The notes under the pieces were generated by a model. That model saw only the letters and a list, made by a program, of their open reading frames with translations, was not told the DNA's origin and searched no databases. DNA of 64,000 nucleotides, taken from the NCBI RefSeq assembly GCF_033898525.1, contig NZ_JAXAFJ010000012.1:1-64000 (forward strand). The letters are read 5' to 3'. This document shows, piece after piece, positions 24,780 through 34,116 of the stretch. Numbering within the stretch: position 1 is the stretch's first letter; each line of letters opens with the position of its first letter. The DNA comes from Flaviflagellibacter rhizophilus (lineage in GTDB: Bacteria > Pseudomonadota > Alphaproteobacteria > Rhizobiales > Methylopilaceae). A program made the translations under genes and the position numbers.

Positions 24780-25922
24780 CTATCGCCAGTTTTTCGGCGC
24801 GAGAGCTTGCTGGCCGGCCAGCCTTATATCGTCGACGCTGGGCTCGCGAGCCGCCATCGGCAGATCAAGCAGGATGCGGGTCCCCTGCCCCGGGCGCGAA
24901 TCCAACACGATGCTGCCTCCGCGCTCGTCGACCACATGCTTCACGATGTCCAAACCGATGCCGCGCCCGGCCAGCATGGAGACGGCGCTGAAAGTGGAAA
25001 ATCCAGGCGCAAAGATGAAGCCGAACACCTCCTCGCGGGTCATGCTCGCCAGTTCATCAGGTGTGACAAGTCCCCGCGCCAGCGCGGTCTTGGCTATCTT
25101 GTCGTGATCGAGGCCGCAGCCATCGTCACTTACACTCAGCAGCAGGCGATCCTCCTCCGCTCGTGCCGAGATGGCGATCCTGCCCGGCACGGCCTTTCCT
25201 AACAAGAGGCGCGTCTCGTCATCCTCGATGCCGTGCGCAAGACAATTGCGGACAAGCTGGATCAGCGGATCGTCGAGGGCCTCGACGAGCCCCTTCGGAA
25301 CGGGGGTGCCTCCGCCTTCCAGATGCAGGTCAACGTCGCGCCTCAGGTCGCGGGCAAGATGGCGCAGGATGCGGGGCAGCTTGTGCCAGGCAAGGCTGAC
25401 CGGCACCTGCTCGTTCTGCTCGATGGCGAGCCGCATTCTTTCGCTGACACCAGCAAGTCGGCTTCGCACGGCCGCAAGCGCCGGGTCGTAGCGCTCGAGC
25501 CCCAGCACCCAGGCACCCTGCGTGAGCACCGCCGCACCGATTCCCTTGGATTCGGTGATGTCGGCATCGTCGCCCGGCGGTTCCGATCCCTGCGCTTCGA
25601 CCACGTCCAGCAGCCAGCGGATTCGTTCGACGGCGGCCAGCAGATGCGGACAGCGCTCCTGCAGGGACGCACCGTCCCGGATCTCCACCATCCAGGTCTC
25701 GGCAGCGTGCGCGAGAGCCGCCACCCGCGGAAAATCGAAGAAGGAGCAGGTGCCCTTGATGGTGTGGAAGAGACGGAGCACCGGCGCCGTGTGCTTGGAC
25801 GCCTGAGGGCTTCCAAGTTCGCGCTCGATCGCGTCGAGAGCGGCCTCGGCCTCGTTCAGGAAATCGGCAAGCAGATCGTCCACGAACCACGGACCCTTTC
25901 CGGGGCTGAATATCCGGAACAC
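24780..25922 (-). CDS. CheA-like histidine kinase lacking the CheW-binding domain
   Basis: A 380-residue soluble kinase with the P1-P3-P4 order of CheA. The Hpt domain has the phospho-His at 53 in LRLFHTIKGTCSFFDF. A short dimerisation segment follows (RMRLAIEQNEQVPVSLAWHK, LPRILRHLARDLRRDVDLHL). The HATPase has its N box in LVRNCLAHGIED, G1 in SVSDDGCGLDHDK and G2 in LAGRGIGLDIVKHV. There is no P2 and no C-terminal P5/CheW-like domain, which in CheA couples to receptors; CheA proteins normally have 600 residues or more. It probably signals to the CheY-like protein encoded next to it, by an input not visible here. Confidence 0.85.
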   Translation of the reverse strand: MFRIFSPGKGPWFVDDLLADFLNEAEAALDAIERELGSPQASKHTAPVLRLFHTIKGTCSFFDFPRVAALAHAAETWMVEIRDGASLQERCPHLLAAVERIRWLLDVVEAQGSEPPGDDADITESKGIGAAVLTQGAWVLGLERYDPALAAVRSRLAGVSERMRLAIEQNEQVPVSLAWHKLPRILRHLARDLRRDVDLHLEGGGTPVPKGLVEALDDPLIQLVRNCLAHGIEDDETRLLLGKAVPGRIAISARAEEDRLLLSVSDDGCGLDHDKIAKTALARGLVTPDELASMTREEVFGFIFAPGFSTFSAVSMLAGRGIGLDIVKHVVDERGGSIVLDSRPGQGTRILLDLPMAAREPSVDDIRLAGQQALAPKNWR

Positions 25923-25970
25923 GGGACGGTTGTAGCCAAGAAGTCTTACCCGCCGGTTGAGGCCCGGATG

Positions 25971-26639
25971 CTACGCTCCGAACTGCGGGTCCGGCAGCGT
26001 GTCTTGCGCGGTGATCGTGACCGTGTCGCCATCAATGACCATGTTGACGTCCATGCCCGTCTCGCGAGCGACAAGGCCTGCGTAGAAGGGCTGGATGACA
26101 TGCGCATCCACGCGGTTCTCGGGCGGTGTTCCCGCAATCAGGTCCTCCACATGCGCCGGGATACGGGCCATGACACCGCGCGTCGTCAGCCGGAAGGATG
26201 TATCCGGCTCCACGCCTTCCACCGCGATGTCGAGCGAACCGCCGCGCGGGATCGTCGAGGATGCGATCACGACCAGGTTCAGCAGCAGCTTGACCTTGTT
26301 CTTCGGCAGCAGCGCCCGTGGCGCGGTCCACGTCATCTCGGCCTTGCTGTCGCGCATGAAGCCGCGCGTCACGCCTTCCGCATCCGCCAGGTCGATCATC
26401 GCGCCGGCGGATCCTGCTGCGCCATAAGCCAAGCGGGCGAACTGGAGGCGGGCCGATGCCTGCATGGCGCTCTTGCGCACGAGGTCGAGCGCGAACTCCC
26501 GCATTTGGGGGTCTTTCTCTTCCTCGAGCACTTCAAGCCCGTTGACGATGGCGCCCACGGGGCTGATCACATCGTGGCACAGGCGGCTGGAGATCAGGGC
26601 GGCAAGATCGAGAGGATCAAGGACGACAGGGGCGGTCAT
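25971..26639 (-). CDS. chpT: Histidine phosphotransferase ChpT
   Basis: A 222-residue protein with the fold of a histidine kinase core but acting as a phosphotransferase. In the CckA-ChpT-CtrA/CpdR relay it passes phosphate from CckA to CtrA. The phospho-His22 lies in ISSRLCHDVISPVGAIVNGL, and the degenerate ATPase-like half has lost the nucleotide-binding boxes (KLLLNLVVIASSTIPRGGSL). The length is normal. It is transcribed toward the CheA-like and CheY-like genes. Confidence 0.92.
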   Translation of the reverse strand: MTAPVVLDPLDLAALISSRLCHDVISPVGAIVNGLEVLEEEKDPQMREFALDLVRKSAMQASARLQFARLAYGAAGSAGAMIDLADAEGVTRGFMRDSKAEMTWTAPRALLPKNKVKLLLNLVVIASSTIPRGGSLDIAVEGVEPDTSFRLTTRGVMARIPAHVEDLIAGTPPENRVDAHVIQPFYAGLVARETGMDVNMVIDGDTVTITAQDTLPDPQFGA

Positions 26640-26749
26640 TTCGGCTTCCAGGCTGACGCGGCTCCGTGTTCAGGGCGCCGGGAACGATCCTGCCTGATAG
26701 CCTCCCCGGGGATTCGTCTCAAGGCTTGCGCGTTCGACGGCCCCGGCCC

Positions 26750-27601
26750 ATGACGCGCCGAGACCATCCCTCCACGTCATCGAGGTTACCGATCGTGCTG
26801 TCCTCCGCCGGCTTCCGCAGCCTGTCCTTCCACCTGTCCGTACTGGCTGCGGAGGCGGGTCGATTGATCCTGGACATCTCGCGCCGGGGCGCGGAGGTGC
26901 AGGAGAAGTCCGATCACTCTCCCGTGACCGATGCGGACATTGCGGCGGAAGAGCTCTTGCTGGCGGGGCTCGGCCGCTTGCTGCCAGGCGTGCCCGTGCT
27001 CGCCGAGGAGAGCGCATCGCGCGGAGAGGCGCCCCTGCCGGGCAGCACCTTCCTTGTGGTGGATCCGCTCGACGGCACGCGTGAGTTCGTTTCCGGGCGG
27101 CGGGAATACACCGTCAATATCGGGCTCGTTTCAGAGGGACGGCCTGTGCTCGGCGTGCTGCATGTGCCGGCTTACGGACGCACCTATCACGGTGCGGAAA
27201 GCGCCGGTGCCGCGCGCGCCCTTCACGAGGTCGGCGCCCTCCCGGTCGAGGAGATGTTCGAGCCGATCCGCACCCGCACTCCGCCGCCCGGCCTCATGGC
27301 GCTGACCAGCCGCGGCCACAACGACGCTGCGACGGAAGCTTTTCTGGACAAGCTCGGCGTGGTGGGCGAGCGCCAGCGCATCGGCTCGGCCTACAAGTTC
27401 GCGCTGGTGGCCGAAGGGTCGGCGGACATCTACCCCCGCTTCGGGCCGACCATGGAATGGGACCTTGCCGCAGGCCATGCGCTGATCCTCGCCGCCGGCG
27501 GGGATGTGCTTTCACCGGAGGGGGAGCCGGTGCGCTACGGCAAGACCGACGAGGGATATCGCAACCACGCATTCGTGGCGTGGGGCCGTGTGACGCGCTA
27601 A
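26750..27601 (+). CDS. cysQ: 3'(2'),5'-bisphosphate nucleotidase CysQ
   Basis: A 283-residue inositol-monophosphatase-family enzyme that removes the phosphate of PAP, the by-product of sulfate assimilation. The metal-binding motifs are complete: SPVTDADIAAEELL, LAEES, VVDPLDGTREFVSGRREYTV and TMEWDLAAGHALILAAGG. The ATG at 26750 (MTRRDHPSTSS) gives the usual length; the longer frame from 26666 adds nothing recognisable. It is divergent from chpT. Confidence 0.9.
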   Translation: MTRRDHPSTSSRLPIVLSSAGFRSLSFHLSVLAAEAGRLILDISRRGAEVQEKSDHSPVTDADIAAEELLLAGLGRLLPGVPVLAEESASRGEAPLPGSTFLVVDPLDGTREFVSGRREYTVNIGLVSEGRPVLGVLHVPAYGRTYHGAESAGAARALHEVGALPVEEMFEPIRTRTPPPGLMALTSRGHNDAATEAFLDKLGVVGERQRIGSAYKFALVAEGSADIYPRFGPTMEWDLAAGHALILAAGGDVLSPEGEPVRYGKTDEGYRNHAFVAWGRVTR

Positions 27602-27674
27602 GGCCTTCGCAAAGACATTTTTGCAGGCGATCCTCAGTAAGCGATTCGCATGTGCTGCGCAGGATCGGAGGACC

Positions 27675-28262
27675 ATGACCATCTTCGCCCGTTCCACTCG
27701 TTTCGTGTGCGCCCTCGCGGCGTTCATGCTGACCGCCTCCTATCCAGCAGCCGCGCAGTACGAGCCTTCCGACCGGGCGGGAACCTATTCCGCCGACGAG
27801 ATCGTCCAGCGCGGGCACAAATTCTTCGGCACCGTGTCGCGCGAAATGGCGACGCTCGTGCAGCGGGCCGGCGGACAATGGGGCGAACCCAACGGCTACA
27901 TCCTTGGCCAGGAAGGTTCGGGAGCCATCGGCGCCGGCGTCCGTTACGGCGAGGGCAAGCTGTACATGAAGCTGGGCGGTGAGCGCCGGGTGTACTGGCA
28001 GGGTCCGTCGCTGGGCTTCGACTTCGGCGGCGAAGGCGCCCGCACAATGATTCTCGTCTACAACCTGCCGGGACCGGAGGCCCTGTTCCGCCGCTTCGCC
28101 GGGATCAACGGTTCCGCCTATCTGGTCGGCGGGCTGGGCATGACGGCGCTCGGAGCGGGAGATGTCGTGCTGGTTCCGATCCAGTCCGGAGTGGGCGCAC
28201 GGCTCGGCGTGAACGTCGGATATCTGAAGTTCACGCGGAACCAGACCTGGAATCCGTTCTGA
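27675..28262 (+). CDS. eipA: Envelope integrity protein EipA-like (DUF1134)
   Basis: A 195-residue periplasmic protein with a signal peptide (FVCALAAFMLTASYPAAAQ) and a complete DUF1134 domain (YSADEIVQRGHKFFGTVSRE, GQWGEPNGYILGQEGSGAIG, LGFDFGGEGARTMILVYNL, GSAYLVGGLGMTALGAGDVV). In Brucella the DUF1134 protein EipA supports envelope integrity and is part of the CtrA regulon; its location beside chpT and ctrA is the same here. The start at 27675 has GGAGGA upstream. Confidence 0.88.
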   Translation: MTIFARSTRFVCALAAFMLTASYPAAAQYEPSDRAGTYSADEIVQRGHKFFGTVSREMATLVQRAGGQWGEPNGYILGQEGSGAIGAGVRYGEGKLYMKLGGERRVYWQGPSLGFDFGGEGARTMILVYNLPGPEALFRRFAGINGSAYLVGGLGMTALGAGDVVLVPIQSGVGARLGVNVGYLKFTRNQTWNPF

Positions 28263-28370
28263 CATCGACCAGGTGACGGCGCCAAGATCGCTGTCGCCCT
28301 GCCGCCCTCTGGCGGGACCGTTGCGGCCATGCCATGAAGGCCGCTCACCAGAAGGTTGGACAGGCTTGTG

Positions 28371-29255
28371 ATGGTCGAGCCGCTTCTCTACGCCGCGCTC
28401 GGCTTCCTCGTGGCAAGCCTGCTCGCCTTGTTCTTCGGTCGCGCGCTCTGGAACCGGGCCGTGCGGCTGACCACGCACCGCGTGATGCGTCGGCTGCCTC
28501 TTTCCCGCGACGAGATCGTCGCCGCGCGTGATCTGCTGCGCGCCGAGCATGCCGTCGAGCACCGACGCCTCGAACGCCAGTCGAACCTGATGCGCGAGCG
28601 CATGGGTGCCAGCATGGCAGCCGTCGGCCAGCGTGATGCCCGCATCGCGGAGCTCCGTTCAGGCGTCGAGAGGGAGAGGGAGCGGCTGGCCGAAAGCTCC
28701 CAGAGGCAGGCTGAAGCGCAAGCTGAAATCGACCGGCTGGCGCAAGAGCACAACAATCTGCGGGCTCGCCTATCCGAGACGGAGCGGCATCTCGCGGTGG
28801 TCCGGCGTGATCTGGAGCAATCGCAACATGACCGCCGGAATTTGCTCGAATTGGCCGATGCACGGCGCGAAGAGCTGGCCCATGCCAATCTGCGGCTGGC
28901 GGATATTCGGGGCTCTGGCCCGGGGCGAAACGATGTCTCCTCGGCAGCAGACGCCATCGACCTGCAGTCGCAGCTGAACGCGGCCCGCGCCGCACGGCTT
29001 CAGGAGGCGGAACGTGCTGACCGCTTGGAAGCACGCCTCACGGCAGCCGAAGCACAGCTCGCGCAAGCCTTGACGAGACTGGAAGCCGGCGGCGCCGGAC
29101 GGGCGGATGCTGCGGCGGCTCTTCCGGCCGATGCCGAGGAACTCGCTTTGCTGCGCCAGCAGATCGAAGCCTTGGCCCGCGAGATTGCCCACACCGTCTC
29201 GGACAAGAGCCCGCCTGCTGCCCGGGCGATCCGCGCGCCCGCCGAAGCCTCCTGA
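28371..29255 (+). CDS. Membrane-anchored coiled-coil protein conserved in Hyphomicrobiales
   Basis: A 294-residue protein. An N-terminal transmembrane helix (VEPLLYAALGFLVASLLALF) is followed by a conserved basic segment (RAVRLTTHRVMRRLPLSRDE) and about 220 residues of coiled coil (ARIAELRSGVERERERLAES, LARLSETERHLAVVRRDLEQ-type heptads). The cytoplasmic coil suggests a scaffold or envelope-linked role. Proteins of this layout recur beside the chpT region in this order; no function is established to my knowledge. An earlier TTG at 28356 is a possible alternative start. Confidence 0.8.
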   Translation: MVEPLLYAALGFLVASLLALFFGRALWNRAVRLTTHRVMRRLPLSRDEIVAARDLLRAEHAVEHRRLERQSNLMRERMGASMAAVGQRDARIAELRSGVERERERLAESSQRQAEAQAEIDRLAQEHNNLRARLSETERHLAVVRRDLEQSQHDRRNLLELADARREELAHANLRLADIRGSGPGRNDVSSAADAIDLQSQLNAARAARLQEAERADRLEARLTAAEAQLAQALTRLEAGGAGRADAAAALPADAEELALLRQQIEALAREIAHTVSDKSPPAARAIRAPAEAS

Positions 29256-29299
29256 AATAAATGCGGCAGGTTTGAACCAAGCTGCCACCGGTTGATTGT

Positions 29300-30142
29300 G
29301 TGAGTGTGCTGATCCGTACACTCCTCCTGCTGGCACTGCTTGGCTCCGCCTCATCGGCGCAGGCCGTGCCGACACCCCGCCCCAATCCGTTTCCGCCAGC
29401 TGCGAAGACAGAGGCGGCGGACGTGCCCGTCCCGCAACCCGCCCCGCCCGAGGTAAAGCCCTCCGGGAAGGCTGAACCGGCAAAGCCCGCGGAGCCAGAG
29501 GCGACCGAGAAGACGGCGTCAGAGCCGCCCACTGCCGAGCCCGGCTCTCCTCCGCCTGCTCCCGCCGAGGAGGAGACGAAGACAGCCACATCCGACCCCG
29601 AATGCGACGCACTGAAGGCGGCCGGAGAGGTGGAGTTCAAGCCGCTGCCGCCGATCGTCGAGAATCGTTGCGGGGCACCATTCCCCATCAGCATCACCGC
29701 CATCCAGCCAAAGGGCGGCCAACGGGTCGCTCTCGAACAGCCGGTCGTTGCACGCTGCGCCGTGGCGGCCGCAATGGTGACCTGGATGCGCGACACCGTG
29801 CAGCCCTCGGCGAAAAAGTATCTGGGCGAGGAGGTCGCGTCCCTCGGGTCCACGAACGGTTATGCCTGCCGAGGTCGAAACCGGCGCACCGATACGAAGC
29901 TGAGCGAGCACGGTCGCGCAAATGCTGTCGATATCGGGAGCTTCAAGTTTGTCTCGGGCAAAATCGTCGCCGTCGGCCATCGCGAAGATCCTGGGCTTAG
30001 CTTCATGCTCGATATTCGCGCCAAGGCCTGTGGCTTGTTCAAGACGGTGCTGGGGCCAGGCTCCGACGTCTATCACAGCACCCACCTGCATTTTGACGTC
30101 ATCCGGCGCGGCCGTAACGGCAACGCGACCTACTGCCACTAA
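29300..30142 (+). CDS. Extensin-like family protein
   Basis: A 280-residue exported protein: a signal peptide (TLLLLALLGSASSAQA), a Pro/Glu/Ala-rich spacer of about 80 residues, and the extensin-like C-terminal domain (EVEFKPLPPIVENRCGAPFP, STNGYACRGRN, KLSEHGRANAVDIGSFKF, HSTHLHFDVIRRG). The His/Asp set S-E-H-G-x-A-x-D and H-x-H is the zinc site shared with LAS-type peptidoglycan endopeptidases, so it is probably a cell-wall hydrolase or binder. The start is GTG at 29300. Confidence 0.85.
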   Translation: MSVLIRTLLLLALLGSASSAQAVPTPRPNPFPPAAKTEAADVPVPQPAPPEVKPSGKAEPAKPAEPEATEKTASEPPTAEPGSPPPAPAEEETKTATSDPECDALKAAGEVEFKPLPPIVENRCGAPFPISITAIQPKGGQRVALEQPVVARCAVAAAMVTWMRDTVQPSAKKYLGEEVASLGSTNGYACRGRNRRTDTKLSEHGRANAVDIGSFKFVSGKIVAVGHREDPGLSFMLDIRAKACGLFKTVLGPGSDVYHSTHLHFDVIRRGRNGNATYCH

Positions 30143-30222
30143 TACAGGCCGCACCTGTTCAAACCCGGCTGTCGCTGTTACCTAAAGCGCAACATCCAAA
30201 ACGTCCGGAAACGCGCGCGGCC

Positions 30223-31827
30223 ATGACCGCAACACTCGACCACGCCCCCATCGCCCCGCCGGCGCCTTATGCGTCGCGGCGTACCTTTGCGATCATCTCG
30301 CATCCTGACGCCGGCAAGACCACGCTGACGGAGAAGCTGCTGCTCGCCGGCGGCGCGATCCGGGCGGCCGGCAGCGTCAAGGCACGAGGCGAGCGCAGGC
30401 GCGCCCGCTCCGACTGGATGGACATCGAGCAGTCGCGCGGCATTTCCGTTACCTCATCGGTGATGACCTTCGAGCGCGACGGCATCACCTTCAACCTGCT
30501 CGACACGCCGGGCCATTCCGACTTCTCGGAAGATACCTACCGCACGCTGTCCGCCGTGGACGCCGCGATCATGGTCATCGACGCCGCGAAAGGCATCGAA
30601 AGCCAGACGCGCAAGCTGTTCGAGGTGTGCCGCCTGCGCGACATCCCGATCATCACCTTCATCAACAAGGTGGACCGGGAAGGCCTCGATCCACTGGAAC
30701 TGCTGGACGAGATCGCCACTGGCCTCGCGCTCGATCTCGCGCCCATGACATGGCCGATCGGCCTCGGCACGGATTTTCGCGGTCTCATCGACATCGAGGG
30801 CAAGCGGGCATTGCTGCCCGACCAGCGCGGCGGCGCGCAGGTTTCCGAGATCAAGTTCACTGATCCGGCAGAACTCGCGACGACGGCCCGCATCGAGCCG
30901 CACATCCTGAAGCCGACCCTCGAAGGTCTGGAACTCGCCGAAAGCGCCCTGCCCCGCTTCGATCTGCAGAGCTTCCTCGAGGGTCATCTGTCGCCCGTGT
31001 TCTTCGGCAGCGCGCTCAAGGAGTTCGGCACCGAGCAATTGCTGCAGGCGCTGGAGACCTTTGCACCGCCGCCGACCACGCGTCCGGCAACGGCCCGCGC
31101 GGTCTCGGCCGCGGAGAACCCGGTCACCGGCTTCGTCTTCAAGGTGCAGGCGAACATGGATCCGAACCATCGCGACCGCGTGGCGTTCGTGCGGCTGTGC
31201 TCGGGCAAGTTCCGGCGCGGCATGAAAGTGTTCCACGTCCGCGAGAACCGGATGGTGACCATCGCCGCCCCCATCTTCTTCTTCGCGCAGGAGCGCGAGA
31301 CGGCGGACGAGGCGCTGCCCGGCGACATCATCGGCATCCCCAATCACGGAATGCTGCGCGTCGGCGACACGCTGACCGAGGGTGAGCCCCTGCGCTTCGA
31401 AGGCATCCCCAATTTCGCGCCGGAGATCCTGCGCCGCGTGATGCTCGAAGACCCGATGAAGGCCAAGCAACTGACACGCGCCCTGCAGGATATGGCCGAA
31501 GAGGGCGTGACGCAGGTGTTCCGCCCCATCCTCGGCGCGCAGTTCATCGTCGGCGTGGTCGGCCCACTCCAGCTGGAGGTTCTCGCCTCGCGCATGGAGA
31601 AGGAATACAACGTTCCGATCCGCTACGAAGCCGCCCCCTATGTCACCGCGCGCTGGATCACCGGCGACAAGGCGGACGTCGAACGTTTCGTCGAGTCGAA
31701 CCGCTCCTCGGTTGCGGAAGACCGCGACGGCGCCATGGTGTTCATGGCCCGCAACACCTGGGCGCTCGATCAGGCGCGTCAGGACTGGCCGGGGCTGAAC
31801 TTCGTGGACACCCGCGAGCGCGGCTGA
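30223..31827 (+). CDS. prfC: Peptide chain release factor 3
   Basis: A 534-residue GTPase that recycles RF1/RF2 after termination. The G motifs are FAIISHPDAGKTTLTEKLLL, GISVTSSVMTFE (switch I), DTPGHSDFSEDTYR and FINKVDREG. Domain II and the RF3 C-terminal domain (VTQVFRPILGAQFIVGVVGP, LQLEVLASRMEKEYNV) are complete. The length is typical. Its stop is immediately adjacent to that of the convergent LysR gene. Confidence 0.96.
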   Translation: MTATLDHAPIAPPAPYASRRTFAIISHPDAGKTTLTEKLLLAGGAIRAAGSVKARGERRRARSDWMDIEQSRGISVTSSVMTFERDGITFNLLDTPGHSDFSEDTYRTLSAVDAAIMVIDAAKGIESQTRKLFEVCRLRDIPIITFINKVDREGLDPLELLDEIATGLALDLAPMTWPIGLGTDFRGLIDIEGKRALLPDQRGGAQVSEIKFTDPAELATTARIEPHILKPTLEGLELAESALPRFDLQSFLEGHLSPVFFGSALKEFGTEQLLQALETFAPPPTTRPATARAVSAAENPVTGFVFKVQANMDPNHRDRVAFVRLCSGKFRRGMKVFHVRENRMVTIAAPIFFFAQERETADEALPGDIIGIPNHGMLRVGDTLTEGEPLRFEGIPNFAPEILRRVMLEDPMKAKQLTRALQDMAEEGVTQVFRPILGAQFIVGVVGPLQLEVLASRMEKEYNVPIRYEAAPYVTARWITGDKADVERFVESNRSSVAEDRDGAMVFMARNTWALDQARQDWPGLNFVDTRERG

Positions 31828-32712
31828 TCAGGCCCAGCGAGCGACGAGGAAATCCACAAAGGCCCGCACGCGCGGCGCCAGCAGACGACGATGCCCGTAG
31901 ACCGCGTGTATCGGAACGGCAGGACGCTCGAACCCTTCGAGGATGCGGACGAGCCGCCCTTCGGCGATGTAGCCCGCAACCTGCCAGCCCGGCACGCGCG
32001 CGATGCCTGCGCCGCCCAGCGCCGCAGAGACCACCGCATCGAGGCTGTTGGTGCGCAGCCGGCCCGGAATTGGCATGCGACGTGTGCCGCCCGACTGCTC
32101 GAAGCGCCATTCCGCATCGTCCCGCGCATCCGCAAAGACAAGGCAGTCGTGGGCGGCGAGTTCGTCCGGGGTCTCCGGTGTGCCCCGTCGCGCAAGATAA
32201 TCCGGGGTCGCGCAAACCACGCGGCTGACCTCGCCGAGCCGGCGCGCGATCAGGTCTGAATCCGGCAGTTCGCCGACGCGAATGGCGAGATCCAAGCCTT
32301 CTTCCGCAAGGTTGACGTAGCGGTCGACCAGGGTCAGGTCGATCGAGACGGCGGGGTGCGAGGCAAGGAATTCCGGCAGCAGGGGCGAGACACGCAGCCG
32401 GCCGATCAGTGTCGGTGCGCTGATGCTCAGACGGCCGCTGACCTCGGTGCGGCTGAGGCTGAGCGCCGCTTCCGCCTCCTCGACCTCCGCCAGGATCTGG
32501 CGCGCTTTCTCGCAGAATATCAGCCCTTCCTCGGTCGGGGCGAGCCTGCGGCTCGTCCGCGTCAGCAACCGGGCGCCGAGATGCTCTTCCAAGGCTGCGA
32601 GCTTGCGGCTTGCAGCCGGCAAGGTTAGGCCCAGCGCCCGTGCGGCGGCGGAGAGAGATCCGGTGTCCACGGCCTTGACCAGCACCGACATGGATTGAAG
32701 ACGGTCGACCAC
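31828..32712 (-). CDS. LysR-family transcriptional regulator
   Basis: A 294-residue LTTR. The N-terminal winged helix (SLSAAARALGLTLPAASRKL, LEEHLGARLLTRTSRRLAPT) is followed by a hinge and a periplasmic-binding-like effector domain (LIARRLGEVSRVVCATPDYL, RGTPETPDELAAHDCLVF). It resembles the AaeR/DhcR-like subgroup of LysR regulators with unknown ligand. It is divergent from the MFS transporter gene with about 80 bp between, the usual arrangement for a regulator and its target. Confidence 0.9.
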   Translation of the reverse strand: MVDRLQSMSVLVKAVDTGSLSAAARALGLTLPAASRKLAALEEHLGARLLTRTSRRLAPTEEGLIFCEKARQILAEVEEAEAALSLSRTEVSGRLSISAPTLIGRLRVSPLLPEFLASHPAVSIDLTLVDRYVNLAEEGLDLAIRVGELPDSDLIARRLGEVSRVVCATPDYLARRGTPETPDELAAHDCLVFADARDDAEWRFEQSGGTRRMPIPGRLRTNSLDAVVSAALGGAGIARVPGWQVAGYIAEGRLVRILEGFERPAVPIHAVYGHRRLLAPRVRAFVDFLVARWA

Positions 32713-32795
32713 CGGGCGTCCTTGCAGAATATGAAAGCTTGCCTTGCGAAAGGAGCGGATTTACGCCGCTGGCGCAACATGGCGATATCCCTGCC

Positions 32796-33983
32796 ATGAC
32801 AGCTACCCCCCCCACCCTGAGCCGCACCACCCTCTGGATCATGGCCGCGACGGCCGGACTCGTGGTGGCGAACAATTACTACAACCAGCCGCTGCTGGTG
32901 GATTTCGCAAACACCTTCAGCGTCACGGAGGCAGCAGCCGGGCGCATCGCGGTGCTGACACAGGCGGGCTACGCTCTCGGTCTCCTGCTGTTCGTGCCCC
33001 TTGGCGACAAGCTGGAGCGCAGGCGCTTGATCCAGGTTACGCTGGTGCTCTCCGCGCTCGCGCTCGCGGCAGCGGCGGCGGCCCCTTCGCTCGCGTTCCT
33101 GACGCTGGCGAGCTTTCTCATCGGCCTCACCAGCGTCGCGCCGCAATTGCTGACCCCGTTCGCGGCGCATCTGGCGGGCCCGTCCGGGCGCGGCAAGGCC
33201 GTCGGCACCGTCATGTTCGGCCTGCTCTGCGGCATCCTGCTGTCACGCACCATCGCCGGCTTCGTGGGCGCTCATTTCGGCTGGCGCGTCATGTTCATCG
33301 CCGCCGCCGTTCTCATGCTGGCGCTGGTTTTCGTACTGAACAGCCGCCTGCCCCGCGACCAGCCGGCGTTCACCGGCAGCTATGCCAGCCTGATGGGTTC
33401 GCTGTGGACGCTCGTGAAGCAGGAACCTGTGCTGCGCGAAACATCGGCAGTCGGCGCCCTGCAGTTCGCGGCCTTCAGCGCCTTCTGGACCACGCTCACA
33501 TTCCATCTCTACAACATGCCCGGCCAGTACGGCAGCGATGTCGCAGGCCTGTTCGGTCTCGTGGGTGTGCTGGGCGCCAGCGCGGCGCCTTATGCGGGGA
33601 AGCTGTCCGACCGCGGCAGCCCGAAGCTCACGGTGCTCATCAGCAGCGTCGGCTTCGTCGTGGCCTTCCTCATCTTCGGTGTCGCCGGAGGCACTTTGTG
33701 GGGCCTGGCCGCGGGCGTCATCCTGCTCGATCTCGCAATGCAGTCGGGTCATGTGTCGAACATGACCCGCAACATTGCGCTCAACCCGGCCAGCATGAGC
33801 CGCGCCAACACGGTCTACATGTGCGTCCGCTTCGCCGGGGGAGCCCTCGGGTCGGCGGCCGCCGCCTGTTCCTGGGCCCATTGGGGATGGACCGGCGTGT
33901 GCAGCGTGGGAGCCACGCTGTGCCTTCTGGCGATCGCCGTGCAGTACCTTCCTCGGGGAGAAGTTCGTCAGCCGGAAGTCTGA
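32796..33983 (+). CDS. Major facilitator superfamily transporter
   Basis: A 395-residue inner-membrane transporter with about 12 hydrophobic spans. VVANNYYNQPLLVDFANTF near the N-terminus and the A-motif-like PLGDKLERRRLIQV between helices 2 and 3 place it with drug:proton or arabinose-type efflux MFS proteins of the YnfM/SetA kind. The ATG at 32796 (MTATPPTLSRTTLW) is chosen, since the longer frame lacks a ribosome site. It is probably controlled by the divergent LysR protein. Substrate unknown. Confidence 0.88.
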   Translation: MTATPPTLSRTTLWIMAATAGLVVANNYYNQPLLVDFANTFSVTEAAAGRIAVLTQAGYALGLLLFVPLGDKLERRRLIQVTLVLSALALAAAAAAPSLAFLTLASFLIGLTSVAPQLLTPFAAHLAGPSGRGKAVGTVMFGLLCGILLSRTIAGFVGAHFGWRVMFIAAAVLMLALVFVLNSRLPRDQPAFTGSYASLMGSLWTLVKQEPVLRETSAVGALQFAAFSAFWTTLTFHLYNMPGQYGSDVAGLFGLVGVLGASAAPYAGKLSDRGSPKLTVLISSVGFVVAFLIFGVAGGTLWGLAAGVILLDLAMQSGHVSNMTRNIALNPASMSRANTVYMCVRFAGGALGSAAAACSWAHWGWTGVCSVGATLCLLAIAVQYLPRGEVRQPEV

Positions 33984-34116
33984 TGCGGCGTTGTCATGAA
34001 AGCTGCACGGAGCATTGCCTAACCTGTCAAACTGGAACAGGCTAAGAACATACGGAGTCGGCAGTGACGGCGTTCAGAGGATACCGCGCACAGTGCCGAC
34101 ATGGGAGCAATGTGCG

